Shown in pieces: positions 14,373 through 22,398 of a DNA stretch of 52,747 nucleotides. A model generated the notes under the pieces. That model was not told the DNA's origin. It saw nothing but the letters and a program-made list of their open reading frames with translations, and did no database searches. The DNA lies in contig NZ_VTEI01000019.1 of the NCBI RefSeq assembly GCF_008180415.1, positions 2,473-55,219 on the forward strand, written 5' to 3'. Origin of the DNA: Rossellomorea vietnamensis (GTDB lineage: Bacteria; Bacillota; Bacilli; Bacillales; Bacillaceae_B). The stretch's first letter is position 1; every line of letters starts with the position of its first letter. The position numbers were made by a program, and so were the translations under genes.

Positions 14373-14945
14373 ATGGGAAAATTGGACACAGAAAGATTGT
14401 TACTTAGACCATTAACTATTGATGATTCAGGAAGAATTGAAGAAATGGCTGGTGATATTGAAGTAGCCAAATCTACTTTAAATATTCCTCATCCCTACAC
14501 TGAAGGTTCGGCAGTAGGTTTTATTGAAAGTGTTCTGAGTGCAGAAAAGAATAATAAAATTGTAGCCTTTGGAATTAAAGAGAAAGAATCAAATCTTCTA
14601 ATTGGTCTTATAAATATTAATCTATCAGAACCGTTTAGTCGTGGAGAATTAGCATATTGGATCGGGAGAGAGTACTGGGGCAAAGGATACGGAACAGAAG
14701 CTACTAAAGCATTATTGGAATATGGATTCAATCAACTACACCTAAACAAAATTTTCGCAGCATCATTTACTTCTAATCCTGGTTCTTGGAGGATTATGGA
14801 GAGTGTAGGGCTGAAATACGAAGGAACGTTAAAACAGCACGTAGCTCGTTTTGGTCAATTCTACGATTTAGCTTATTATGGATTGTTAAAAGAAGAGTTT
14901 TTCGCAGAATCTCAGAAAGATAGTATAAAACAGAGCATAAAATAA
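14373..14945 (+). CDS. GNAT acetyltransferase (RimJ/RimL-like)
   Basis: 190 aa from ATG 14373; GGGGAAG is 7 bases upstream. It opens LDTERLLLRPLTIDD, typical of the RimJ/RimL/YdaF branch, and has AYWIGREYWGKGYGTEATKA (acetyl-CoA loop at about 92-103), LNKIFAASFTSNPGSWRIME and GLKYEGTLKQHV. The family acetylates N-terminal amino groups or small molecules; target unknown. The in-frame TTG at 14340 lies before the ribosome site. It is the last intact gene of the repeat-separated array and is followed by a terminator. Confidence 0.9.
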   Translation: MGKLDTERLLLRPLTIDDSGRIEEMAGDIEVAKSTLNIPHPYTEGSAVGFIESVLSAEKNNKIVAFGIKEKESNLLIGLININLSEPFSRGELAYWIGREYWGKGYGTEATKALLEYGFNQLHLNKIFAASFTSNPGSWRIMESVGLKYEGTLKQHVARFGQFYDLAYYGLLKEEFFAESQKDSIKQSIK

Positions 14946-14951
14946 TTTAAT

Positions 14952-14984
14952 CACAGCCTTCCTAAATGGAATGGTTGTTTTTTT
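14952..14984 (+). terminator. Intrinsic terminator after the second GNAT
   Basis: ACAGCCTTCC and GGAATGGTTGT pair around TAAAT with one bulge and a G-T pair, followed by TTTTTTT. It starts 7 bases after the stop. Confidence 0.7.
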
Positions 14985-15035
14985 ATCCCTCACGTATGAA
15001 ATTGACTGTAATGCTATTCGAATTTTGGCAAGCAT

Positions 15036-15100
15036 TGAGGAGCATTTGGTTTATCTGCTCCTTTTCAGCAAACTTCTTACTTTGCTGAAGGAAGCTGAAC
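15036..15100 (+). repeat. Cassette repeat copy 16 (right-most, degenerate)
   Basis: GAGGAGCATTTGGTTTATCT resembles the opening of copy 15 (AGGAGCATTTGGG). GCTCCTTTTCAGCAAA follows, then a hairpin (CAGCAAACTTCTTACTTTGCTG). Nothing similar is seen further right, so this marks the right edge of the array. The rest of 14985-15270 has no convincing gene. Confidence 0.4.
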
Positions 15101-15273
15101 CAGTAAAGTTTATTTTCCCAATACTTTGTAGCCACTCCTTGAAACCTATCCATTCAGTTGGGATAGGGACTAGTGAATAATAATGGAATGGAATGCTTTA
15201 CGTTTAATCTTAAAGATCTTATTTTTTATTCGCATAATTAACGTTATATGTATTGATAGGTAAACTATAGAAT

Positions 15274-15316
15274 GAAAAAAGTGCATTAATCCGAGATGGG
15301 ATTATGCACTTTTTTG
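15274..15316. terminator. Bidirectional terminator
   Basis: AAAAAAGTGCATTAATCC and GGATTATGCACTTTTTT form a long stem (one bulged base) around GAGATG. The A- and T-flanks make it functional on both strands; it ends the AraC gene on the minus strand. Confidence 0.85.
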
Positions 15317-15387
15317 TATTGTTTTGAATGTATCTGCGCTAATATTCGCTAAAATTCACTAAACTAAATGAAATCAGTGAGTGGTTA

Positions 15388-16305
15388 TCAAGCCTTTACC
15401 TTTTGACCATATTTATCCCTCGTGCGCTTAATATCTTCTATTGGCGGTAAACCAAACATCCTCGAATATTCACGGCTGAATTGGGAAGGACTTTCGTAGC
15501 CAACACGGAAGCCAACTTCCGCTGCATCTGCTGATTGAGATAATAACAGGCTTCTGGCTTCTTGAAGTCTCAGTTGTTTTTGGAATTGAATGGGGCTCAT
15601 TGCTGTTACCTCTTTAAAGTGCCGATGTAGGGAAGAGACACTCATATTTGCTATTTCCGCAAGTTCCTCAATCTTGAAAGATTTAGCATAGTTGTTCATG
15701 ATATGTTGGATTACATCACTGATTTGATATGTTGAACTTCCTTCTAGTGCTATTTGTTTCAGCAGGCCCCCATTTTCTCCTTGCAGAACCCTGTAGATAA
15801 TTTCTTTTCTGATCAGAGGAGCTAGTACCTTGATGTCTTTCGGAGTGTCCAGCAAACGAGCTAATCTCGCTACCGCGTCTAACAAAGACGTCTCTAGATT
15901 GCTGACATACATACCTCTTTTAGCACTTTCCTTCTTTTCAACTCCCATTTGGTATTCACGTAATACCTCCAATATTTCACTCGGTGTGAATTCCAGTTTG
16001 AGGGCAAGATAAGGAACTTCGGGAGAGGCTTCTGTAACTTGTCCGACAATTGGCAAGTTAACGGATGCAACAAGGTAATTGGCAGGACCGTATAAATAGC
16101 TCTCCTGTGCCAGCAATACCTCTTTTCTGCCTTGAACGATAATACATAATGATGGTTTGTAAACCCCGTAAACTGGACCTGTTACCTCTGAAAAACGAAT
16201 AAAAGATAAAGAAGGAATAGCAGTCGCAACAGCTCCATCCCTACCTGTGTAACTTTCAATATATTGGGTAATTTCAGCACGTTGTTTATCAATCTGTTCG
16301 GACAT
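15388..16305 (-). CDS. AraC-family regulator (AraC_N type)
   Basis: 305 aa. The N-terminal half is the AraC_N cupin-like sensor domain (YKPSLCIIVQGRKEVLL, YLYGPANYLVASVNLPI), and the C-terminus has two helix-turn-helix units (KIEELAEIANMSVSSLHRHF, then AAEVGFRVGYESPSQFSREY). AAGGAGG precedes ATG 16305. It is divergent from the aldo/keto reductase genes; this pairing is common, the regulator usually activating oxidoreductase genes in response to aldehydes or stress. Intact. Confidence 0.92.
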   Translation of the reverse strand: MSEQIDKQRAEITQYIESYTGRDGAVATAIPSLSFIRFSEVTGPVYGVYKPSLCIIVQGRKEVLLAQESYLYGPANYLVASVNLPIVGQVTEASPEVPYLALKLEFTPSEILEVLREYQMGVEKKESAKRGMYVSNLETSLLDAVARLARLLDTPKDIKVLAPLIRKEIIYRVLQGENGGLLKQIALEGSSTYQISDVIQHIMNNYAKSFKIEELAEIANMSVSSLHRHFKEVTAMSPIQFQKQLRLQEARSLLLSQSADAAEVGFRVGYESPSQFSREYSRMFGLPPIEDIKRTRDKYGQKVKA

Positions 16306-16404
16306 AAATACCTCCTTGATTCAATATTTCTAAGTCAATTTTAATACATATTATCACATAATGTAACTATCGTGAGAGGATTAGGCAATATTTTAGCAGG
16401 ATTA

Positions 16405-16436
16405 ATCTAAAGGTTTTAGATTTTTTATTGCATAAT
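16405..16436. promoter_or_regulatory. Hairpin in the AraC/aldo-keto reductase intergenic region
   Basis: AATCTAAA and TTTTAGATT pair around GG, followed by TTTT. It lies about 65 bp before the reductase start and could be a leader hairpin or part of the regulator site. The nearby GATTAGGCAAT (16379-16392) recurs upstream of the cytochrome gene at 18521. Confidence 0.35.
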
Positions 16437-16497
16437 AAAGGAGTCAGTCGCAGTTTTTTATCCTTCTATCATATTAGGTTAAGGAGTTGAATCATAC

Positions 16498-17481
16498 ATG
16501 AAAAAACGCAAATTAGGAAACAGTGACATTGAGGTTTCCTCCATCGGACTTGGATGCATGGGAATGAGCTATGGTTACGGGCCTGCTGCGGACAAGAAAG
16601 AGATGATTTCGCTTATTCATGAGGCGATTGACCGTGGTGTTACTTTTTTCGATACTGCAGAGGTATATGGTCCATATATCAATGAAGAATTGGTAGGGGA
16701 AGCCCTTGCTCCATTCAAAGGTAAAGTTGCGATCGCTACAAAATTTGGAATTCAATTGGAAAATGGTAAGCAGGTTCTTGACAGTAAGCCGGAGCGTATC
16801 AGGCAATCCATTGAAGGATCGCTAAAACGGCTGAAGGTAGACACCATTGATCTTTACTATCAGCATCGGGTTGATCCAGGTGTTCCGATTGAAGAGGTAG
16901 CCGGAGTAATACATGACCTGATTAAGGAAGGTAAAATTAAGCATTGGGGACTTTCTGAAGCAGGGGTAGAAACGATTCGCCGTGCACACTCGGTTCATCC
17001 ACTTACTGCCATTCAAAGTGAATATTCAATGATGTGGAGAAATCCTGAGGATGAGCTTTTACCTGCCCTTGAAGAGTTAGGAATTGGCTTTGTTCCTTTT
17101 AGTCCATTGGGCAAGGGATTCCTTACTGGAACAATTAAAAAAGATGCAATGTTCGTCAGCTCGGATTTTCGTAGTATAGTACCTCGTTTCAAACCTGAGA
17201 ATATTGAAGCAAACCAGGTATTGGTCGACATAGTAAAAAAGATTGCTGTAGGTAAAGATGCAACGCCCGCTCAAATTGCACTTGCATGGGTACTTGCTCA
17301 GAGGCCTTGGATTGTTCCGATTCCAGGCACTAGGAAGTTGAACCGCCTCGAAGAAAATCTTGGGGCAAATGATATTGAACTGAGCTCTGAGGAACTTAAT
17401 GAGTTGAATGATTCCTTAACAAAAATTGAAGTAGCGGGAGATCGCTATCCGGCAGAATACGCAAAAAGGGCAGGAAAATAA
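16498..17481 (+). CDS. Aldo/keto reductase (YhdN/AKR13-like)
   Basis: 327-aa NADPH-dependent (beta/alpha)8-barrel reductase for aldehydes or ketones. Catalytic tetrad: Asp (FFDTAEVYG), Tyr of the same motif, Lys (AIATKFG) and His (DLYYQHRVDP). The cofactor motif near the C-terminus is VPIPGTRKLNRLEENLGA. It opens RKLGNSDIEVSSIGLGCMGM, characteristic of this branch. Preceded by AGGAG. First gene of an operon with the second reductase, divergent from the AraC regulator. Confidence 0.93.
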   Translation: MKKRKLGNSDIEVSSIGLGCMGMSYGYGPAADKKEMISLIHEAIDRGVTFFDTAEVYGPYINEELVGEALAPFKGKVAIATKFGIQLENGKQVLDSKPERIRQSIEGSLKRLKVDTIDLYYQHRVDPGVPIEEVAGVIHDLIKEGKIKHWGLSEAGVETIRRAHSVHPLTAIQSEYSMMWRNPEDELLPALEELGIGFVPFSPLGKGFLTGTIKKDAMFVSSDFRSIVPRFKPENIEANQVLVDIVKKIAVGKDATPAQIALAWVLAQRPWIVPIPGTRKLNRLEENLGANDIELSSEELNELNDSLTKIEVAGDRYPAEYAKRAGK

Positions 17482-17509
17482 TTTACAAGTGAAAACAGGA
17501 GGATTTTAT

Positions 17510-18361
17510 ATGCAAAAGGTAACTTTAAATAATGGTGTAGAAATGCCTATTCTAGGTTTTGGGGTTTTTCAGATACAAGATGAAAATGAATGTGAACAAG
17601 CTGTTTATGATGCGATTATGGCAGGATACCGTCTCATCGATACTGCTGCATCCTATCTAAATGAAGAAGCAGTGGGACGAGCAATCAAGCGGAGTGGTGT
17701 TCCTAGAGAAGAATTGTTTATTACCACGAAGCTATGGGTTCAGGATGCTGGTTACGAAGGCACAATGAAGGCAGTTGCAAATTCAATGGAAAGACTGCAA
17801 TTAGATTACTTGGATTTGTATTTGATTCATCAGCCTTATGGAGATGTACACGGATCTTGGCGAGCAATGGAAGAACTATATCGTGAAGGAAAAATCAAAG
17901 CTATTGGAGTGAGTAACTTCCATCCAGACCGTCTGATTGATTTAATGCTTCATAATGAAGTTGTTCCTGCGGTTAACCAGGTTGAAACACATGTTTTCAA
18001 CCAACAAATAGAAAGTGCACAATTCATGTTAGAGAACAATGTTCAGATTGAGTCTTGGGGACCATTTGCTGAAGGGAAAAATAACATGTTCCATAACGAA
18101 ATTTTCGTGTCGATAGCGGAAAAGTATAATAAATCTGTCGCTCAGGTGGTGTTGCGTTGGCTGACACAAAGAGGAGTTATTGCGATTCCAAAGTCTGTTC
18201 ATAAGGAAAGAATTATCGAAAACATTAATATCTTTGACTTTAAATTAAGACAAGAGGATATGGATCAAATCGCCACGTTAGATACTAAGGAGAGTTTATT
18301 CTTTTCACATAGGGATCCTGAAATGGTGAAGTGGATCGGTACACGTAAGCTTGATATTTAA
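17510..18361 (+). CDS. Aldo/keto reductase (YvgN/glyoxal reductase-like)
   Basis: 283 aa from ATG 17510 with ACAGGAGG 7 bases upstream (the in-frame GTG at 17489 lies before that site). Catalytic residues: Asp and Tyr in LIDTAASYLNEEAVG (the Tyr is kept), Lys in FITTKLWVQDAG and His in DLYLIHQPYG; C-terminal cofactor motif AIPKSVHKERIIENI. The AKR5-like branch reduces methylglyoxal and similar carbonyls. It ends in a strong terminator. Its last 100 bases have a decayed duplicate at 22153-22251. Confidence 0.92.
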   Translation: MQKVTLNNGVEMPILGFGVFQIQDENECEQAVYDAIMAGYRLIDTAASYLNEEAVGRAIKRSGVPREELFITTKLWVQDAGYEGTMKAVANSMERLQLDYLDLYLIHQPYGDVHGSWRAMEELYREGKIKAIGVSNFHPDRLIDLMLHNEVVPAVNQVETHVFNQQIESAQFMLENNVQIESWGPFAEGKNNMFHNEIFVSIAEKYNKSVAQVVLRWLTQRGVIAIPKSVHKERIIENINIFDFKLRQEDMDQIATLDTKESLFFSHRDPEMVKWIGTRKLDI

Positions 18362-18379
18362 TACTCGTTTTCATATAAA

Positions 18380-18426
18380 AAGAAAAAGTCGATTTCCTTC
18401 TTGGAACATCGACTTTTTCTTGAAAT
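18380..18426. terminator. Terminator of the aldo/keto reductase operon
   Basis: AAGAAAAAGTCGAT (18380-18393) and ATCGACTTTTTCTT (18408-18421) form a perfect 14-bp stem around a 14-base loop. T-rich on both sides, so probably bidirectional. Confidence 0.85.
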
Positions 18427-18657
18427 TAAAGATACCTAGAGTTTCAACTCTTATCTCTCGTATATGCATGTTGAAAATGCGCCTAATCAACCAGTTTACT
18501 TTTCGGTAAGATATTTTGAGAAGATTAGGCAATTATTTAATACGATTATGATACCAGGCGTGATTTCTCCTGTTACATAATGAGTATAGGATTTAATAAC
18601 AATGATCATCTAAAGCTTTTACCCAATCATTATATAGAAACTTGGAGGAGGAACAGT

Positions 18658-19434
18658 GTGAAAAAAATATTATATAAGCTCTTTATATTACTTGGGATGT
18701 CCATTACTCTTATAGCTTGCAGTAACAATAACGATACCCAACAAGAATCGATGGATGATGTTCCAAAAAATGATAGAGCCCAACAAGAGACAACGGAGGA
18801 TGTTTCGCAAGGGGATCCTACGGAAGACGGGTCTAGTCTTATTCAATTCCCTGAAGATTATAAAGAGGGAGTTCTTTACACAACAGTTACACGAGGAAAC
18901 GCTTATGAGGAACTTTTCACAAGTAGGGAAGCAATTGAAGCGGTTCAGAATGGGGAGCCGATTCCAAGTGGTACTGTAATTACCCTTGATATTTATGAGG
19001 ATGGTGAACTTGACCGTATTTTTGTGATGGAAAAGCGCTCAGATCTTGACCCGGAACTGTTAGATGAACAACATAATGGAGAATGGGCTTTTCAGTCATT
19101 CGCTCCCAATGGAACTGTAAATGAAGAGGAAGATCTTGGTCGCTGTATGTCTTGCCATGCTAATCAAGAGAGAGACAATTTTCTTTATAAGCTGGAAGAA
19201 ATGGAGAATTACGACCTTGAAGAGCTCGCTGGATTAACTGAAAAAACTACAGAGTCTCCAATTTCAGGTGTTTCTACAGATGAATGGGAGATAAGAGAGG
19301 TAGCAGCTCACTTAGATAAATCAACTTCCAATGTTGAAAGAAGTAATGAGAATATTGAATTAGAAGGTCAGGAAAAAGTTGAAATAATACAAAATACTCT
19401 TTTGACAATTTTTCTTAAGCAGTTGGAAAACTGA
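18658..19434 (+). CDS. Cytochrome P460-like lipoprotein with a c-type haem site
   Basis: 258 aa from GTG 18658, preceded by GGAGGAGGAA. Signal peptide with lipobox LIAC. A cytochrome P460-like fold follows (FPEDYKEGVLYTTVTRGNAY, EPIPSGTVITLDIYEDGELD, RIFVMEKR, GEWAFQSFAPNGTVN), with a CMSCH haem-attachment motif after EEEDLGR. The C-terminal 80 residues after the haem motif are acidic and of unknown role. The open frame upstream to 18580 is less likely because it precedes the ribosome site. It would act on the outer face of the membrane as an electron carrier with the next two genes (inference). Confidence 0.82.
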   Translation: MKKILYKLFILLGMSITLIACSNNNDTQQESMDDVPKNDRAQQETTEDVSQGDPTEDGSSLIQFPEDYKEGVLYTTVTRGNAYEELFTSREAIEAVQNGEPIPSGTVITLDIYEDGELDRIFVMEKRSDLDPELLDEQHNGEWAFQSFAPNGTVNEEEDLGRCMSCHANQERDNFLYKLEEMENYDLEELAGLTEKTTESPISGVSTDEWEIREVAAHLDKSTSNVERSNENIELEGQEKVEIIQNTLLTIFLKQLEN

Positions 19435-19469
19435 TTCGATTAGAAGAATTAATTAATAATAAGCAGAGG

Positions 19470-20165
19470 ATGAAATATTTGAACCGGAATATAGCAATTA
19501 GATTGGTAATTGATTTAACCATGACCATTCTGATGTTAGTGGCAATGGCTTATCATATTACTGGGAATACAATTCATGAAGTAGTCGGGGTTTGCCTATT
19601 TCTTTTATTTATTGTCCATAATATTTTGAATAGAAAATGGTATAAGGCCATAGCTAAAGGGAAATATAATATCCGGCGTATATTAAGCATAACAGTCAAT
19701 TTGCTTTTTCTTATGTCTATAGTAACCATAGTGATAAGCTCTTTACCAATTTCCAGTGATTTACTCCCTTTTGTTTCTGTTAATAACGACATGATATGGA
19801 GAGAAATACATGTATTGACTTCCTATTGGGCATTTATCTTGATGGCAGTACATATAGGAATGTCGTGGAGGACAATTATTAATGCAGTAGGAAAGATGAG
19901 TGGGATTACACAGACTAGTCGCATACGCACCATTATTTTGCGTTTTATAGCAGTAATGATTGTTGTTTACGGCGTGCAGACTTCTTTTGATAGAGAGATG
20001 AGTTCCAAGTTAACCATATATAATCCGTTTGGCTGGGGTACTGATGATTCCTTTTTAAGATTTTTAATAGATCATCTAGCCATTATGGGAATTTATATAA
20101 GCGGTACTCATTATGTGCTTAAATTTGTACAAAGGAAGAAAGTGGAGAAGACTGGCAAGAAGTAA
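19470..20165 (+). CDS. DUF4405-type membrane cytochrome-like protein
   Basis: 231 aa with about 5-6 hydrophobic helices and conserved histidines in helices: MAYHITGNTIHEVVGVCLFL, FIVHNILNRKWY, WREIHVLTSYWAFILMAVHI. This histidine spacing is that of DUF4405/cytochrome b561-like proteins that hold haem b in the membrane. The start ATG 19470 follows AGAGG closely. It lies between a c-type cytochrome lipoprotein and a lipoprotein flavodoxin, suggesting an electron path across the membrane. Intact. Confidence 0.85.
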   Translation: MKYLNRNIAIRLVIDLTMTILMLVAMAYHITGNTIHEVVGVCLFLLFIVHNILNRKWYKAIAKGKYNIRRILSITVNLLFLMSIVTIVISSLPISSDLLPFVSVNNDMIWREIHVLTSYWAFILMAVHIGMSWRTIINAVGKMSGITQTSRIRTIILRFIAVMIVVYGVQTSFDREMSSKLTIYNPFGWGTDDSFLRFLIDHLAIMGIYISGTHYVLKFVQRKKVEKTGKK

Positions 20166-20208
20166 TCTAAAGGTAAGATAATCAGGTTTAACAAAAAAGG
20201 AAGTGAGT

Positions 20209-20921
20209 ATGATAAAGCGGGCAATATTAACAGTGGGTGTAGTTTTTAGTTTCATTCTAGTTGGCTGCCAAAATAGTGAACCTAAAGAAACACCCAGTTT
20301 ACCGAATAACAATTCGGAAACTGGGTTACCCTCAGGAACACAAAATTCTACATTGCCAATTATAGAAACTGAGTATGGTCGTGGAGCACAATCAGATGGA
20401 GAGGACACGAATGCACAGGAAGAGCCTACACGCATTATTTCAGATGAAGCTGATAGCATAATAATCTATTTTCAAGATCAGGTAACACCCAAAATCTTGC
20501 GAGAATGATCTACAATGAATCCGGTGCAGATATGTTGGAATTAACGGTTACAGATCCATATCCTTCAGATTATAGTGAAGCAGTAGAACGAGCTAACGAA
20601 GAAAGAGATAATCAAGAATATCCTGACATTAATACAGACATTCCTGATTTATCCCAATACGATACAGTCTATTTAGGGTATCAAACCTGGACAATGACTC
20701 TATCTAATCCTATGATTTCTTTCCTACTGGATCATGGTTCTGATTTGTCAGGAAAAACAATTTATCCCTTCTCAACCAATGCCGGGTATGGTGAGGGTAA
20801 TACGATAGAACGTATTGAGGAACTCGCACCGGATGCGAGTGTGGTCAAAAGTTTCAGTATTCAAGATGAAGATTTATTAGATAACCAGGAACAAGTATCT
20901 AAATGGTTAAATGAGAATTAA
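20209..20921 (+). pseudogene. Lipoprotein flavodoxin broken by a one-base deletion
   Basis: The product starts MIKRAILTVGVVFSFILVGC, a lipoprotein signal, and after an acidic linker reads SIIIYF, the start of a flavodoxin. The frame then shifts: one T missing in TATTTTCAAGA changes the expected FSRSGNTQNLARM (FMN phosphate loop) to QDQVTPKILRE and stops at 20506-20508. The other frame continues IYNESGADMLELTVTDPYPS...YLGYQTWTMTLSNPMISFLL...YPFSTNAGYGEG. Restoring one T gives a complete long flavodoxin of about 237 aa. Starts ATG 20209, RBS AAGGAAG. Probably recent damage, or a sequencing/assembly error in a homopolymer. Confidence 0.85.
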
Positions 20922-21102
20922 TCATAAAAGGCAGAATAAGTTTTTTGGAAGAAGCCTCATAAGCAACAAGTATAATCTTGATTGCTGTTAGAAAATGATT
21001 TGAACAAATCTATCATATGTTTCCCTCGTTAGGAGTGTTGAATAATGTAGTACTTATTTGACCAACGAGACAGGTAGTTTGCAAAATAGGAGCAATGCTA
21101 AC

Positions 21103-22133
21103 ATGAATAAAACAAAACAAAGAATACTAGAGCCATTATATATGGAAAAATTCGCATGTATTGGCTCAGAATGTGAAGATACTTGCTGTGTAGGATGGAA
21201 GATTTCAATTGACCAATCCACATATAAAGAGTATGAAAAAGTTAATAATCAAGAACTAAGAAAATCACTTGATGAAAATATAACCAAAAATCAATCGGAC
21301 CCAACCGAACAAAATTATGCAGAATTAAAAATGAACAAATCAGGCGCTTGTTCTTTTTTAACAAATGATAAACTATGCGGCATTCAACTTCAATTAGGTG
21401 AGGACTTTTTATCTAATACTTGTGCGAATTATCCAAGAGTATTTAATTTGGTTAATGATACTATTGAACGTTCAGCAACCATATCATGTCCAGAGGCTGC
21501 ACGAATAGCATTATTAAATCCAGAAAAGCTAGAATTTGTTGAAAAAGAAGAGGTAGTTGTTAAGAAAAGGATTATTGGTCAAAAGCTGACTCCAGACACG
21601 CAGACAGATATAAATATAGAAATGTATTTCTGGGAGTTGCGTATTTTTATCATAGAAGTTTTACAAAATCGAAATTACTTTTTGACGGATCGATTAATTA
21701 TGATAGGTATGTTTTTTGAAAAGATTCAAAAAGTTATTGATAATGGTGATATTGAAGATGTTCCTTTATTAATAAATGAATACAGGAAGTTAATAGAAAT
21801 AGGAACCTATAAAAACGAGATAAAACAAATACCCACTAACTATTCAATGCAAATGGAATTAGCGAAAGAACTTGTTGACAAGTGTTTTACTCTGGGGATA
21901 GGGAGTGAGCGTTGCGCTCAATGTATTGTAGAGTTTATGGATGGAATAAAATTTTCAAAATTGGAATGTCAGGGCACCATAAAGGATTGAATAAAGAACT
22001 AGCCATAAAGCTTATCCAATCCTTCGGAAAAACAATAGAACATAATAATATTTTTCTAAACTCAATTAGTAAGTCACTTAATAAACAAGGTTTTACAACT
22101 TCAGCCAATATCTCAATCTTAATTAATATCTAA
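21103..22133 (+). pseudogene. FliB-like lysine N-methylase, internally deleted
   Basis: FliB methylates flagellin lysines in some bacteria. The N-terminus carries the cysteine cluster of the family (FACIGSECEDTCCVGWKISI, GACSFLTNDKLCGIQ, SNTCANYPRV, ISCPEAAR), a likely Fe-S or metal site. The frame ends at 21990 after FSKLECQGTIKD. A second frame then carries a typical C-terminus (LNKELAIKLIQSFGKTIEHN, SLNKQGFTTSANISILINI) to 22133. The family is usually near 400 aa; about 50-70 residues plus the frame are missing between the two parts. ATG 21103 follows AGGAGC. Confidence 0.75.
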
Positions 22134-22152
22134 ACTACTCTTTATAAGTGAT

Positions 22153-22251
22153 CGAGAAAATTCCTACCTTAGATACAAAAGAAAGTTTGTTCTTTCTTAC
22201 AGAAATCCTGAAATGGTGAAATGGATTGGGACACATAAACTTGATAATTAA
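22153..22251 (+). pseudogene. Decayed duplicate of the 3' end of the second aldo/keto reductase
   Basis: CCTTAGATACAAAAGAAAGT, then CCTGAAATGGTGAAATGGAT and AAACTTGATAATTAA align with the last 100 bases of the gene at 17510-18361 (GAAATGGTGAAGTGGAT, AAGCTTGATATTTAA). One base is missing inside. This is a leftover of a duplication or a recombined second copy and cannot encode an enzyme. Confidence 0.75.
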
Positions 22252-22296
22252 TATTTTTTCCGCCTAAATACTGTAGTTTATTAAGGTGTTGAATCC

Positions 22297-22336
22297 ATAG
22301 AAAAGCGTGTGAATTAATAACACACGCTTTTTCTAT
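22297..22336. terminator. Intrinsic terminator
   Basis: ATAGAAAAGCGTGTG and CACACGCTTTTTCTAT form a long stem with a short loop, T-rich on the 3' side. It isolates the two hydrolase genes downstream. Confidence 0.8.
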
Positions 22337-22398
22337 ATACAGTCATGAGGAAACAATTATGGGATTGGCTTTAGGAGAACATTGAAAGAGGTGGTAGT

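Noticed and set aside
4766..15100. CRISPR array
   Set aside because: Repeats are 60-130 bp, imperfect and separated by genes, not by uniform short spacers; no cas genes.
592..15100. Classical integron
   Set aside because: The repeats lack clear RYYYAAC/GTTRRRY core pairs, and the recombinase is not divergent at one end and lacks an IntI-type insertion. Cassette-like is kept as a hypothesis only.
14971..15180. 69-codon open frame right of the last array gene
   Set aside because: It starts within the terminator, runs through a repeat remnant and lacks a ribosome site.
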